64,000 bases of DNA from Roseiarcus sp963759955 (GCA_963759955.1 CAVXCA010000082.1:19906-83905); one strand, 5' to 3'; positions 1-8,950 are shown, numbered from the stretch's first letter. Notes: a model not told the origin generated them from the sequence alone. Program-made: numbers and translations.

Positions 1-104
1 AACTGTAAGCGGCGAGCCGCTCTCCATTTGATCCACTGGGACGAAAGCGTCCTGGGAAGGAGGAGAGGGGCGAGAACCCGCGAGCCAGGAGACCGGCCTT
101 TGAT
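1..104 (+). promoter_or_regulatory. Cobalamin riboswitch (5' end cut off by the window)
   Basis: The conserved B12 box AGCCAGGAGACCGGCC lies at 83-98, about 50 bases before the btuB start. Upstream are the CCACTGGG stretch (33-40) and the paired GCGGCGAGCCGC element near 9-20, both in the order expected for an AdoCbl riboswitch. The usual first helices should lie before position 1. By family knowledge, binding of adenosylcobalamin would shut off the downstream uptake operon. Confidence 0.9.
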
Positions 105-146
105 CGTGCAACCCTAGCCGCCGTCGGTGGGACGGCCGGAGGAACC

Positions 147-2168
147 ATGTTCAAAGCCGCATTCCGGCCCGCGAGTCGGGCCGCCCTGGTCGCTATTGCG
201 CTGTCGGGGGCGTTCGCCCCGATCGTTCGCGCCGACGAATTGCCTGACATCACGGTGACCGCCGACCGCATCGAGGAGCCGGTCGGCCAGACCGGCGCCT
301 CGGTGACGATTATCCCTCGCGCCGAAATCGAAAAACTGGGAACCAAGGGCCTCGCCGACGTGCTGCGCGGGGTCGCCGGAATCGACGTCAAGGAAACCGG
401 CGGCGTCGGCTCCGCGACCGAGGTTCGCCTGCGCGGCTCCAACCCCGGCGAGACCCTGGTGTTGATCGACGGCGTGCGCATCGGCAACCCGTCCTCGATC
501 GACGGCTCGGTCGATTTCGGCAATCTTTCCGTCGCCGATATCGAGCGCATCGAGGTGCTGCGCGGGCCGCAATCGGCGCTCTACGGATCGGACGCGATGG
601 GCGGCGTCATCAACATCATCACCCGCAAGGGCGGCAAGACGCCGCACCGCTCGGTGACGGTGGAGGCGGGCAGCTACGGCACGATCTCGACGCGGGCGAC
701 GATGTCGGGCGGCGACGACCGCTGGACCTATTCGCTCGGCGTCAACGCGCTGCACGCCGACGGCTTTCCGCGTTGGGGGTATCGCGTCGACCAGCCGTTG
801 TCGCAATTGCTCCCGTACACCCTTTCGCCCCTGCCGCCGTTGCCGGCGGACGATCCGACCAACAAGGGGGGCGCGAGCGGGCGATTTTCCTATCGCGTCT
901 CCGACGACGTCAGCATCGACGCCGGCTTCTCGCTTTTCGGCAACGCATTCCGTTTCGACAACCCCTACGCGATGCTCCCCGGCGACGTGTTCAGCCACTA
1001 CAACACTTCGCAGACGACGATCGCCGACGGCTTCGTGCGCGCGAACGTCGATTCCTTCGGCGGGCTGCTTCACAGCCAGCTCACGGTTTTCAGCAACGTC
1101 ACGACCAGCAACATCTGGGAAACCGAGGGGTGCTACGACCCCGCGTACCCGAACAATTACGGTATGTTCAATTGCCGCTCCGGCTATCAGGGCGCGCGCT
1201 ATGGCGCGGAATATCAGGGCGATCTGAAGCTCGGCGCCTTCGGCGGCCTGACCCTGGGCGCTCGCACGGAGACGGAGACCGCGAGCACTTCGCAAAGCCC
1301 CAATCCGGACGACGGGTCGTTCACGCCGATCCGCGCGCAGCAGACGACGAATTCGGTGTTCGCCGAGCATCGCCTGACGCTCGGCGACCGCCTCGACCTC
1401 ACGCTCGGCGGACGGATCGACGCGATCGAACAGGGGCAGACCTTCGCCACCTACCGCGCGACGGCGGCGTATCGGATCGACGAGACGGGAACCAAGCTGC
1501 GCGCCAGCGTCGGAACGGGCGATAAGGCCGCGACGCTCTACCAACGCTTCAGTCAGTATGGCGATTCGTCTTTGGCGCCCGAGCGGAGCTTCGGCTTCGA
1601 CGCCGGGATCGACCAGAAATTCGGCGACCGCCTCACCGCGTCGGCGACGGCCTTCGACACGAGCTATCGCAATCTCGTTGATTTCGCGAATGGCCCTGGC
1701 CCTGGCTCTCCGTGCGCGGCCACTCAGATCAACGGCTGCTATTACAACGTCGGCCGCGCGGAGACCAAAGGCGTCGAACTCTCGGCCGACGCGGTCCTCG
1801 TTCCCGAAGTGTGGCGCGCGCGGGCGAGCTACACCTATCTCGACGCGCGCGATCTCGACACGGGCACGCAACTGTTGCAGCGCCCGCGCGACAAGGGCGC
1901 GCTGTCGCTGATTTACGACGGCATCGCCAAGCTCGAGTTGGAGTCGCGGTTGACGCTCGTCGGATCGCGGCTGGACTACGGCCTGACGACCCCAAGCGTG
2001 ACGCTGGCGCCCTACGCCAAGCTCGACTTCCTCGCCAACTACAAGTTCAACGACAATTTTTCCATGTTCGGCCGCGTCGAGAACGTCACCGACGCGCGCT
2101 ACGAGGAAGTGTATGATTTTGGAACGGCCGGGCGCTCCTATTATGCCGGGATAACCTACAGTTGGTGA
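147..2168 (+). CDS. btuB: TonB-dependent vitamin B12 receptor BtuB
   Basis: Outer-membrane receptor that imports cobalamin using energy from TonB-ExbBD. The 673-residue protein has a signal peptide ending near residue 28 (PIVRA/DELPD). A TonB box-like DITVTA follows immediately, then a plug domain (roughly 40-155, with LRGSNPGETLVLIDGVRIGNP and GPQSALYGSDAMGG-type motifs), and then a 22-strand-type barrel ending in an aromatic residue (TYSW). A GGAGGAAC ribosome site precedes the ATG. It is the first gene after the B12 riboswitch and is followed four bases later by the periplasmic binding protein, so substrate assignment to corrinoids is well supported. Length fits BtuB-type receptors (about 600-680 residues). 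Confidence 0.93.
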   Translation: MFKAAFRPASRAALVAIALSGAFAPIVRADELPDITVTADRIEEPVGQTGASVTIIPRAEIEKLGTKGLADVLRGVAGIDVKETGGVGSATEVRLRGSNPGETLVLIDGVRIGNPSSIDGSVDFGNLSVADIERIEVLRGPQSALYGSDAMGGVINIITRKGGKTPHRSVTVEAGSYGTISTRATMSGGDDRWTYSLGVNALHADGFPRWGYRVDQPLSQLLPYTLSPLPPLPADDPTNKGGASGRFSYRVSDDVSIDAGFSLFGNAFRFDNPYAMLPGDVFSHYNTSQTTIADGFVRANVDSFGGLLHSQLTVFSNVTTSNIWETEGCYDPAYPNNYGMFNCRSGYQGARYGAEYQGDLKLGAFGGLTLGARTETETASTSQSPNPDDGSFTPIRAQQTTNSVFAEHRLTLGDRLDLTLGGRIDAIEQGQTFATYRATAAYRIDETGTKLRASVGTGDKAATLYQRFSQYGDSSLAPERSFGFDAGIDQKFGDRLTASATAFDTSYRNLVDFANGPGPGSPCAATQINGCYYNVGRAETKGVELSADAVLVPEVWRARASYTYLDARDLDTGTQLLQRPRDKGALSLIYDGIAKLELESRLTLVGSRLDYGLTTPSVTLAPYAKLDFLANYKFNDNFSMFGRVENVTDARYEEVYDFGTAGRSYYAGITYSW

Positions 2169-2172
2169 GGAC

Positions 2173-3075
2173 ATGACGAGAGCGCCGGCGCGGCGCGGGG
2201 CGAACGGGGCGCGCAGGCTCGCGCGGCGCCTCGCGCTCGTCGCCGCGCTGGCGGGCGCCGTCGGCGCGGCGTCGGCGGCCGATGCGGCGGCCAAGCCGCA
2301 GCGCATCGTTTCGATCAACATGTGCATGGACGAACTGGTCCTGCGCCTCGCCGACCGCAGCGCCATCGCTTCGGTCACCTGGCTTTCGCAGGATCCGCGC
2401 AACGCCAACATGGCTGAGGCGGCGAAGGGCCTTCCGGCCAACAACGGGCTTGCGGAGGAGGCGCTCTCCTACCATCCCGACCTTGTGCTCGCCGGGCCGT
2501 TCACCGAGCGCTCGACCATCGCGCTGCTCAGGCAAGTCGGCGCGCCGGTGGTCGAATTCGGCGTCCCTGAGACCTTCGACGATGTGCGGCGGCAGATTCG
2601 CGAGGTCGCGGCCGTCCTCGGCGAGCCGCAGCGCGGCGAAGCGCTGGCCGCGGAGATCGATCGTCGCCTGGCGCGGATCGCCGTCGACCCGAGCCGGCCG
2701 CCGCTACGTGCGATCATCCTGCGGCCGAACGGCTTCACCGTCGGTCCGGGATCGCTGGTCGACGAAATTCTGCGCCGCGCGGGCATGACCAATCTCGCCA
2801 CCCGGCTCGACCTCGGCGCCTATCAGCAGATTCCGCTGGAAAGGCTGGCTATGCTCGACGCGGACGTGCTGATCGTCGACAGCGAGGGCTTCGAAGCGCC
2901 CTCGCTCGCCACCGCGGCGCTGAGCCACCCGATCGTCGCCGCGCTTTCGCGCCATATGAAAGTCGTTGCGCTGCCGTCGCGGCTGTGGACCTGCGCCGAG
3001 CCGGCGTTGGTCGACGCGGTTCAGCGGCTCGCCGAGGCGACCGCAGAGGTCGAAGCCGGGGAGAAGAGCAATTGA
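2173..3075 (+). CDS. btuF: Periplasmic cobalamin-binding protein (BtuF-like)
   Basis: ABC-transporter substrate-binding protein of the PF01497 class that would deliver corrinoid from BtuB to the inner-membrane permease. The N-terminus is arginine-rich followed by a hydrophobic stretch and an alanine-rich cleavage region, so it is probably exported. The mature domain begins with QRIVSINMCMDELVLRLA, typical of BtuF/FhuD-like proteins, and contains the LSYHPDLVLAG segment common to the family. It starts 4 bases after btuB and its stop overlaps the TTG start of the permease (ATTGA), so it is translationally coupled. BtuF is chosen over a siderophore-binding role because of the riboswitch. Confidence 0.85.
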   Translation: MTRAPARRGANGARRLARRLALVAALAGAVGAASAADAAAKPQRIVSINMCMDELVLRLADRSAIASVTWLSQDPRNANMAEAAKGLPANNGLAEEALSYHPDLVLAGPFTERSTIALLRQVGAPVVEFGVPETFDDVRRQIREVAAVLGEPQRGEALAAEIDRRLARIAVDPSRPPLRAIILRPNGFTVGPGSLVDEILRRAGMTNLATRLDLGAYQQIPLERLAMLDADVLIVDSEGFEAPSLATAALSHPIVAALSRHMKVVALPSRLWTCAEPALVDAVQRLAEATAEVEAGEKSN

Positions 3076-4085
3076 GCGGCGCGCTCGCACGCGCCGAGGG
3101 CGCCTATTGGCCGCTCGTCGCCGCGCTCGGCGGCCTGGCGCTCGTCGCGACCCTTGCCTCGCTGGTCGTCGGCTACGTCCATCTCGACGTTTTCGCGGCG
3201 CTGAGCGACGTCGCGCACGGGCGCGCGAGCCTTCCCGCGCTGGTGCTCGTCGAGCTGCGCCTGCCGCGCGCCGCGCTCGGCTGCGCGGTCGGGTTCAGCC
3301 TCGGGCTGACCGGCGCGGCGATGCAGGGGCTGCTGCGCAATCCGCTCGCCGATCCCGGCGTCGTCGGCGTGTCGGGCGGGGCGGCGCTCGGCGCCGTGGT
3401 CGTCTTCTATTCCGGACTCGCCGGCGCCTTCTCGCTCGCGCTGCCGCTGGGAGGCGTCGCCGGCGCGATCGTCGCCGCGCTGGCTCTCTTTGCTATTGCC
3501 GGTCGCGGCGCCGGCACGATGACGCTGATTCTCGCCGGCGTGACGATCAACAGCCTCGCCGGCGCGCTGACCGCGCTCGCGCTCAATCTTTCTCCCAACC
3601 CCTACGCCGCGTTCGAAATCATGTTCTGGCTGATGGGATCGCTCGCCGACCGTAGCTTGCCCCAGCTTTGGCTGGCGCTGCCGCTGATGCTCGTCGGCTG
3701 GGCGCTGCTGATGTCCTCAGCGCCGGCGCTCGACGCGCTGAGCCTGGGAGAGGACACCGCCAGCAGCCTCGGCTTCGATCTCAAGCGCCTGCGTCTGACC
3801 CTGGTGGCGGGATCGGCTTTGGCGGTCGGCGCGGCCGTCGCCGTCACCGGCGCCATCGGCTTCGTCGGGCTGGTGGTCCCGCATCTCTTGCGTCCGCTGG
3901 TCGGCCATCGGCCCGGCCAGCTGCTCCTCGTCAGCGGTTTCGGCGGCGCGATCGTCCTGCTCGCCGCCGACATTGCGGTTCGTCTGCTGCCGATCCATCC
4001 CGAACTCAAGCTGGGCGTCGTGACTGCGCTGATCGGCGCGCCGTTCCTGCTCTCTCTCATCGATCGCCTGCGGCGGGAGGCGTGA
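3072..4085 (+). CDS. btuC: Cobalamin ABC transporter permease (BtuC-like)
   Basis: FecCD-family inner-membrane permease, 337 residues. The TTG at 3072 is preferred: it overlaps the btuF stop and has GGGGAGAAG upstream, whereas the longer in-frame extension back to 2985 lies inside btuF and is arginine-rich. Family motifs are visible: LRLPRAALG, GAAMQGLLRNPLADPG, GVSGGAALGA, and the C-terminal GFVGLVVPHLLR, with about nine hydrophobic segments. Its stop overlaps the ATG of the ATPase gene (TGATG). It should pair with the BtuD-like ATPase to import vitamin B12. Confidence 0.9.
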   Translation: MSGALARAEGAYWPLVAALGGLALVATLASLVVGYVHLDVFAALSDVAHGRASLPALVLVELRLPRAALGCAVGFSLGLTGAAMQGLLRNPLADPGVVGVSGGAALGAVVVFYSGLAGAFSLALPLGGVAGAIVAALALFAIAGRGAGTMTLILAGVTINSLAGALTALALNLSPNPYAAFEIMFWLMGSLADRSLPQLWLALPLMLVGWALLMSSAPALDALSLGEDTASSLGFDLKRLRLTLVAGSALAVGAAVAVTGAIGFVGLVVPHLLRPLVGHRPGQLLLVSGFGGAIVLLAADIAVRLLPIHPELKLGVVTALIGAPFLLSLIDRLRREA

Positions 4086-4876
4086 TGCGCATCGAGGCGA
4101 CCAGCGCCACCGTCCGTTTCGGCGACACAAATGCGCTCGACCGCGTCGACTGCGCCGTGCGCTCGGGCGAGATGGTCGCCCTCATCGGCCCCAACGGGGC
4201 GGGCAAGACGACGCTGATGCGCGTCCTCGCCGATTTGCAGCCGTTGCAGACGGGCGAGGCGCGCTACGACGGCAAGCGGGCGAACGAGCTGGCGCCCGGG
4301 GAACTCGCCCGGCGCGTCGCCTTCCTCGCTCAGGGCGGCGAAGCCTATTGGCCGCTGCGGGTCGATCACCTCGTGGCGTTGGGGCGCCTGCCGCATCGGC
4401 GCGCGTTCTTCGCGCTGAGCGCCGCCGACCACGCGGCGATCGAATCGGCGCTCGCGGCGGCGGACGTCGCGCATCTGCGCGCCCGAACGCTCGGCGCGCT
4501 TTCGGGGGGCGAACGGGCGCGGGTGCTGCTCGCGCGCGCGCTCGCGGTTCAAGCGGAGATGCTGCTGGCCGACGAGCCCGTCGCGGCGCTCGATCCATTG
4601 CACCAGTTGCAGGCGATGGAGCTCTTGCGTTCGGTCGCGCGGAACGGCGCCGGCGTCGTCGCGGTCCTTCACGATCTGACGCTGGCCGTCCGCTTTTGCG
4701 ATCGCTTGATCGTGCTCGCGGACGGGCGCGTTCTCGCCGACGGCCCGCCCTCCGTCCTGACCGACGCCGTCGTCGCCGCCGCCTATGGCGTCGAGGCGTT
4801 GCGCGGCGAACGCGGCGGCGAGCCCTTCATCGTGCCGTGGACGGCGATCAGGCCCGCGGCGGCCCCAGGGGCGTGA
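4085..4876 (+). CDS. btuD: Cobalamin ABC transporter ATPase (BtuD-like)
   Basis: Cytoplasmic ATP-binding subunit, 263 residues. Walker A GPNGAGKTT is at residues 35-43, the signature LSGGERARV lies near 138, and Walker B MLLADEP near 156 is followed by the D-loop VAALD and a switch histidine in VLHDL. The ATG at 4085 overlaps the permease stop and has GGGAGG just upstream; the open frame extends farther 5' but that part lies within btuC. It is the last gene of the riboswitch-controlled operon btuB-F-C-D; no cobalamin biosynthesis gene follows. Confidence 0.9.
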   Translation: MRIEATSATVRFGDTNALDRVDCAVRSGEMVALIGPNGAGKTTLMRVLADLQPLQTGEARYDGKRANELAPGELARRVAFLAQGGEAYWPLRVDHLVALGRLPHRRAFFALSAADHAAIESALAAADVAHLRARTLGALSGGERARVLLARALAVQAEMLLADEPVAALDPLHQLQAMELLRSVARNGAGVVAVLHDLTLAVRFCDRLIVLADGRVLADGPPSVLTDAVVAAAYGVEALRGERGGEPFIVPWTAIRPAAAPGA

Positions 4877-4900
4877 CCCCGCCAGGGGTCGCGCCGCTCG

Positions 4901-5518
4901 CTATCCCTCGTCGTCGAGCGGCCACGGCGCGCCCTCGTGACCGCCGGCGCCGCGGCCGAAGCGCGCCGGGTCGTCGCCGAGGAGGGCCCCGGCGCGGGCG
5001 CGCGGCTCGGAATCGACGGCGCGACCCTCGTCGTGTTGCGCGGCTTCGGCCCAATGCAGCACGGCGAGCGCCTTGCGCTTGCGGTTGGCGACGTATTCCA
5101 GCGTCACCAGCCAGGTTGGGCTGGGATCGCGCGGGCGCATGTCCGGCACGCCGTTCTCGATGTTGGCGGCTACTTCGATCTGCAACGCCAGCCAATCGAT
5201 CAATTCACGATCTTGCAATGGGTGAAACCGCCCCAGCGCCTTGCGCCAAAGCTCGGAGCGCTTCGCGCGCGTCCGATCGCGGTAAGGGCGATAGCGCGTC
5301 CAGCGATGCAGCAACCGCCACTTTTCGAAACTTGCGCGGCTCGCCTCGATTTCATCGGCGCGCGGCTCGTCCTTGATCTCTTCCTCGCGCCGCACGGCCT
5401 CGTGCAGTTCGGCCAGTTGGGCGGCCGTCTCGTTGCGGGTGAAGATCCGCGCCGCGGCGGCGAGGCGCTGGAATCGCGCTTCGTCGGAGATTTCGCAGGT
5501 CGCGCCGCGCTCCGTCAT
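4901..5518 (-). CDS. Hypothetical protein, charged, unknown function
   Basis: 205-residue protein that I do not recognise. The start at 5518 has a GGGAGG ribosome site 5-10 bases upstream, better than longer in-frame starts up to 5731. The chain is rich in Arg, Glu and Ala and looks helical throughout (AAQLAELHEAVRREEEIKDE, WRLLHRWTRYRPYRDRT), with no signal peptide or membrane segment, and ends in a Gly/Asp-rich tail. It is convergent with the cobalamin operon (25 bases between stops) and divergent from the response regulator. Confidence 0.6.
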   Translation of the reverse strand: MTERGATCEISDEARFQRLAAAARIFTRNETAAQLAELHEAVRREEEIKDEPRADEIEASRASFEKWRLLHRWTRYRPYRDRTRAKRSELWRKALGRFHPLQDRELIDWLALQIEVAANIENGVPDMRPRDPSPTWLVTLEYVANRKRKALAVLHWAEAAQHDEGRAVDSEPRARAGALLGDDPARFGRGAGGHEGAPWPLDDEG

Positions 5519-5750
5519 GGCGTCCTCCCGACATTGGCGGGCCGCCGCGCCGATCGAGCCCGCTCGTCGCCCAATATGGGCGCGGGCGGCCCGGCGCGCC
5601 AGAGTTCTGGCGCGGCCGGCGGTTCGGGGCCGTCGAACCTCGCGTGCGCATCGGCGCAGGACTCCGGCGGGCGACCCAGGCGGGCTCGCCCGGTCACTAT
5701 GCCGCAAAGGTCCGCTTGCTAATCCGCGCACGACTTGCCATGGAATAGCT

Positions 5751-6389
5751 ATGCTTCGTCAGTTCCTCATCGCCGACGATCACGCCCTGTTCCGCACCGG
5801 CCTTCGCTTGCTATTGAGCGACGGTTGCGGGCCGGCCGAAGTGCGCGAGGCGGGGAGCCTGCCCGAATTGCGCGCGCTGCTCGACGAGGACGCGCAAGTC
5901 GATCTCGCCGTCGTCGACCTCGCCATGCCCGGCATGAACGGAGGAAGCTCGATTCGCGAGCTGCGCCAGGCGTTCGCTCAGCTCAGATTCGTCGTCATGT
6001 CCGGCTCGGAGCAGCGCCAGGACGTGCTCGACGCGCTCGCCGCCGGCGCGTTCGGCTATATCCCCAAATCGCTCGACCCCGAGGCGATGGTCGCGGCGTT
6101 CCAGCAAGTCCTGAACGGCGGCATCTACGCGCCGACGCTGCTGTTGACCGAGCCGGCGAAGACCTACGAGCCGTCGCCGTCGATCGACGCCAACATCATC
6201 GCCATGCTGACGCCGCGCCAATGCGACGTGCTGCGCCTGCTCGGCAAGGGGCAGGCGAACAAGGAGATCGCGCGCGCTCTCGACATTTCCGAAGGCACCG
6301 TCAAGATCCACCTCGCCGCGATCTTCCGCCTGCTCGACGTGCGCAACCGCACCGAGGCGGTGCTGAAGGCGAGCGCGCTGGATATCTGA
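5751..6389 (+). CDS. NarL/FixJ-type response regulator
   Basis: 212-residue two-component regulator. Receiver domain (1-120) has the acidic pair D9-D10, the probable phosphoacceptor D56 (VVDLAMPG) and the conserved lysine in YIPKSLD. A LuxR-type helix-turn-helix (about 148-208) contains LTPRQCDVLRLLGKGQANKEIA and SEGTVKIHLAAIF. It is convergent with the adjacent hybrid kinase (37 bases between stops), which makes that kinase the likely partner. The ATG at 5751 is the first start consistent with the receiver fold; the preceding open frame is non-conserved. Its DNA targets cannot be read directly, but the fixK-like promoter nearby holds repeated heptamers of the kind NarL-class proteins bind. 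Confidence 0.88.
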   Translation: MLRQFLIADDHALFRTGLRLLLSDGCGPAEVREAGSLPELRALLDEDAQVDLAVVDLAMPGMNGGSSIRELRQAFAQLRFVVMSGSEQRQDVLDALAAGAFGYIPKSLDPEAMVAAFQQVLNGGIYAPTLLLTEPAKTYEPSPSIDANIIAMLTPRQCDVLRLLGKGQANKEIARALDISEGTVKIHLAAIFRLLDVRNRTEAVLKASALDI

Positions 6390-6426
6390 CCAAGCGCGGC
6401 CGGACGACGGAAAGCCCAGCCGCCTG

Positions 6427-7968
6427 CTAGCGCACGAGCGCGTGAATCAGGGTCGAATGCAACGCGCGCGAATCGACCGGCTTGGTCAGCCAAGGCAGGC
6501 CCGAGCCGCGCAAGGCGGCGACTGCTTCGGCGTCGGTCGAGCCGCTGATCATGACGACCGGGGCTTCGGCGCCCCTGGCGCGCAACGCTTCGACGAATTG
6601 CAAGCCGGTCGCCCCGTCGCTCAGATCGTAATCGACCACCAGCGCTTCCGGCATGCCCGTGGCGTCGATCGAAGCGCGCGCGGCGGAAATGGTGGCGGCG
6701 GAGGCGACGACGGCGCCCTGGTCGAGGAATTCCTGTTTCATCGCGGCGGCGCAAAGCGGATCGTCGTCGAGGATGAGAATGCGCCGGCCCGCGAGCGATT
6801 CGGCCTGCGCCTCGGGGCGCCATTCCGGGCGCGGCGCCGAGGCCGCTTCGCGCAGCCACAGCGTGAACACGCTGCCCTTGCCCGGCCGCGAGCGCAACGT
6901 GACCCTGCCGCCCATCAGCGCCGCCAGACGCCTGGCGATGGCGAGCCCGAGGCCGATGCCCTCGTTGGGGCCGATCGCGGTCATCTTGTCGCGATGAAAT
7001 TCCTCGAACACGCGCTCGATTCGGTCGGGCGGCACGCCAACGCCGGTGTCGGCGACGACGATTCCCACTTCGCCGCGCCGCCGCCGGGCGCCGAGCAGCA
7101 CGCCGCCGCTCCGGGTGAATTTGAACGCGTTGGCGAGCAGATTGCGCAGCGCCAGTTCGGCGAGCGTGCGGTCCGCCACCACCTTGGCGCTGGTCGGCGC
7201 GACGCGGAATTCCAGCCGCCGGTCGCGCGCCGTCGCGCCGAAGCCGGGGCGCAACGCGGCGAACAGTTCGGCGAGCGACGCCGGCGCCAGGTTCGGCTTG
7301 ATCAAGCCCGCCTCGATCTTCGAAATGTCGAGCAGGGTGTCGATCATCGAGCGCAAGGAACGCAGCGAACTCTCGACATTGCCCACCAGTTCGGCCGCCT
7401 CGCCCTCGCTCAAGCGCCGCGACAGCGCGCTGACGAACAGCGTCATCGCGTGCAGCGGCTGGCGCAGATCGTGGCTCGCGGCGGCGAGGAACCGCGACTT
7501 GGAGCGGATGGCCTCGACCGCTTCGTCGCGCGCGTCCTGCAATTGGGCCTCGAACGCGCGCTCGCGGGTGATGTCGAGCAGCAACACGAAACAGCCGAGA
7601 ACGCGGCCGTTGGCGTCGGTGTCGGGATAGGCGAAGCCGCGCACGACGTTGATCATGCCGCCGGCGAAATCGACCGGCGTCTCGAATTCGACGTGCGCCC
7701 CGACCATCGCGCGTTCGATGTGGGCGCGCGCTCCGGCGACGAACTCCCGGCCGGCTTCGCCGAGGCGCTTGTTGAGATAGGCGGAGGGGCGCGCTCCGGT
7801 CCACGCTTCGACCGTCGCGTTGACAAAATGGCAAACAAAATCAACGTCATAATACGCGACGACGCCGGGCAGCCCGTCGGCCATGACGTTGAGCATCTGC
7901 GCGTCGCACAAGAAACGCGTGGTGCGCTCCATGCCGAGGCAATGAAAAGGCAGCTGCGGCTTGTTCAT
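6427..7968 (-). CDS. PAS-domain hybrid sensor histidine kinase
   Basis: 513-residue soluble sensor kinase. Order: PAS domain (about 25-135, VVAYYDVDFVCHFVNATVEAW), dimerisation/H-box with H166 in ASHDLRQPLHAM, ATP-binding domain (N280 in LLANAFKF, DTGVGV 308-313, GIGLGLAIARRL near 337) and a C-terminal receiver (398-513) with acceptor D446 (VVDYDLS) and lysine in TKPVD. The H-box resembles the NahK/ErcS class of soluble PAS kinases, which work with NarL-type regulators. No membrane segment is present, so the signal is cytoplasmic. A GGAAAGG ribosome site precedes the ATG. It diverges from the fixK-like gene. The PAS domain lacks an obvious heme-binding FixL signature, so an oxygen-sensing role is unproven. 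Confidence 0.88.
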   Translation of the reverse strand: MNKPQLPFHCLGMERTTRFLCDAQMLNVMADGLPGVVAYYDVDFVCHFVNATVEAWTGARPSAYLNKRLGEAGREFVAGARAHIERAMVGAHVEFETPVDFAGGMINVVRGFAYPDTDANGRVLGCFVLLLDITRERAFEAQLQDARDEAVEAIRSKSRFLAAASHDLRQPLHAMTLFVSALSRRLSEGEAAELVGNVESSLRSLRSMIDTLLDISKIEAGLIKPNLAPASLAELFAALRPGFGATARDRRLEFRVAPTSAKVVADRTLAELALRNLLANAFKFTRSGGVLLGARRRRGEVGIVVADTGVGVPPDRIERVFEEFHRDKMTAIGPNEGIGLGLAIARRLAALMGGRVTLRSRPGKGSVFTLWLREAASAPRPEWRPEAQAESLAGRRILILDDDPLCAAAMKQEFLDQGAVVASAATISAARASIDATGMPEALVVDYDLSDGATGLQFVEALRARGAEAPVVMISGSTDAEAVAALRGSGLPWLTKPVDSRALHSTLIHALVR

Positions 7969-8048
7969 CCCACACCTTTCCAGCCGTCCTGCAGCGGCAA
8001 ACGGTTAACTTGTGCATCGCGGCGACCAATAGCAAGCGCGCGAACGGC

Positions 8049-8074
8049 CTATGCCCTTTGGCATAGAGGCATAG
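8049..8074. promoter_or_regulatory. Candidate operator: inverted and repeated CTATGCC heptamers
   Basis: CTATGCC (8049-8055) and GGCATAG (8060-8066) form a perfect 7-bp inverted repeat with a 4-bp spacer. A second GGCATAG follows at 8068-8074, 8 bp after the first. The cluster lies about 75 bp before the fixK-like start and 80 bp from the kinase start, in the divergent promoter region. Paired heptamers suit a NarL-type regulator such as the neighbouring gene product, but this is inference. Confidence 0.45.
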
Positions 8075-8147
8075 GGCGTCTGGCGAATGGCGCCGAGCGG
8101 CGATTTCTGGCATTCATCCTCGGCGCAAAAAAACGCGGAGCCCGGCC

Positions 8148-8876
8148 ATGACCATTGCAATCCATCCTTTAGAGACTGCATTGCGACCGGCCCCCGATCC
8201 GTTCGCGTTCGGCGATCTGGCGGCGATGAAGTTTCCCTACGCCGACGCGGTCGTCGTCTCCTATGCGCCCGGTCAAGAAGTGGTCGGCGAGGGCGATCCG
8301 ACCGAAAACTACTATCTGGTCGTCAGGGGCGTGTTTCGCGCCGTGAAGGTGACCCGCGACGGGCGGCGGCAGATTTTCGCCTTTTATATGCCGGGCGATA
8401 TGTGCGGGCTCGAACCGGAGGATACCCACGGCCTGACCATCGAGGCCGTCAATGCCGGGGCGATGGCGACGCTGACCCGCCAGACGTGTCGCGCCCGCAT
8501 GGCTCGCGACGCCCAGTTCAACGCCGCCATTTTCGACAACGTGACGCGCGCGTTGACCCACGCCGTCGATCATATGACCATGGTCGGGCGCAGTTCGGCC
8601 GAAGAGCGCCTCGCGTGGTTCTTGTCGATGCTGAGCGCGCGCGCTCCGGGGCGGCGCTCGAGTTCGGTCGAGCTGACGATGCAGCGCCAGGACATCGCCG
8701 ACTATCTCGGCCTCACCATCGAAACCGTCAGCAGAACCTTCACGCACCTGAAGGCGCAGGGCCTCATCGCCTTGCCGACGACTCGCCGCATCGACATCCT
8801 CAGGCCCGATCTGCTGGCGCGCCTGGCCTCGGCCGACCGCGACGCGCCGATCTGCGATTACCGCGCCGTTTGCTGA
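8148..8876 (+). CDS. CRP/FNR-family regulator (FixK-like)
   Basis: 242-residue transcription factor. Effector-type beta-roll at about 25-130 (GQEVVGEGDPTENYYLVVRG, FYMPGDMCGLEP), long dimerisation helix, then winged helix-turn-helix (RQDIADYLGLTIETVSRTF) whose recognition helix has the E-xx-SR residues that read TTGA half-sites. It lacks the N-terminal cysteine cluster of oxygen-sensing FNR/FnrN, so it is FixK-like and would need an upstream sensor. Perfect TTGAT-type palindromes lie before ccoN and usp further along the window, making these its plausible targets. Upstream are paired heptamers that may bind the neighbouring response regulator. Confidence 0.85.
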   Translation: MTIAIHPLETALRPAPDPFAFGDLAAMKFPYADAVVVSYAPGQEVVGEGDPTENYYLVVRGVFRAVKVTRDGRRQIFAFYMPGDMCGLEPEDTHGLTIEAVNAGAMATLTRQTCRARMARDAQFNAAIFDNVTRALTHAVDHMTMVGRSSAEERLAWFLSMLSARAPGRRSSSVELTMQRQDIADYLGLTIETVSRTFTHLKAQGLIALPTTRRIDILRPDLLARLASADRDAPICDYRAVC

Positions 8877-8910
8877 AGGCGCTGGGCAAAACCCAGGCGA
8901 CGTGAGACGC

Positions 8911-8950
8911 GCGCCCCTTCCCCCCTAGCGGCACCGCTGTCCGGGGAACC
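8911..8950 (+). repeat. Palindromic 3' element, copy 1
   Basis: Runs from GCGCCCCTTCCCCCC to GTCCGGGGAACC, starting 34 bases after the fixK-like stop. Its reverse complement matches 11811-11850 at about 35 of 40 positions, and that second copy lies 28 bases after the usp stop in the same orientation relative to its gene. Each copy can fold (GCGG/CCGC core, TTCCCC/GGGGAA outer arms). It may be a dispersed palindrome or a factor-dependent terminator. Confidence 0.6.

Noticed and set aside
114..2444. 776-codon open frame antisense to btuB
   Set aside because: High-GC antisense shadow; no ribosome site, Arg/Ala-rich translation, and btuB on the other strand is a clear gene.
6442..8151. 569-codon plus-strand frame opposite the hybrid kinase
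   Set aside because: Antisense shadow; kinase motifs are intact on the minus strand.
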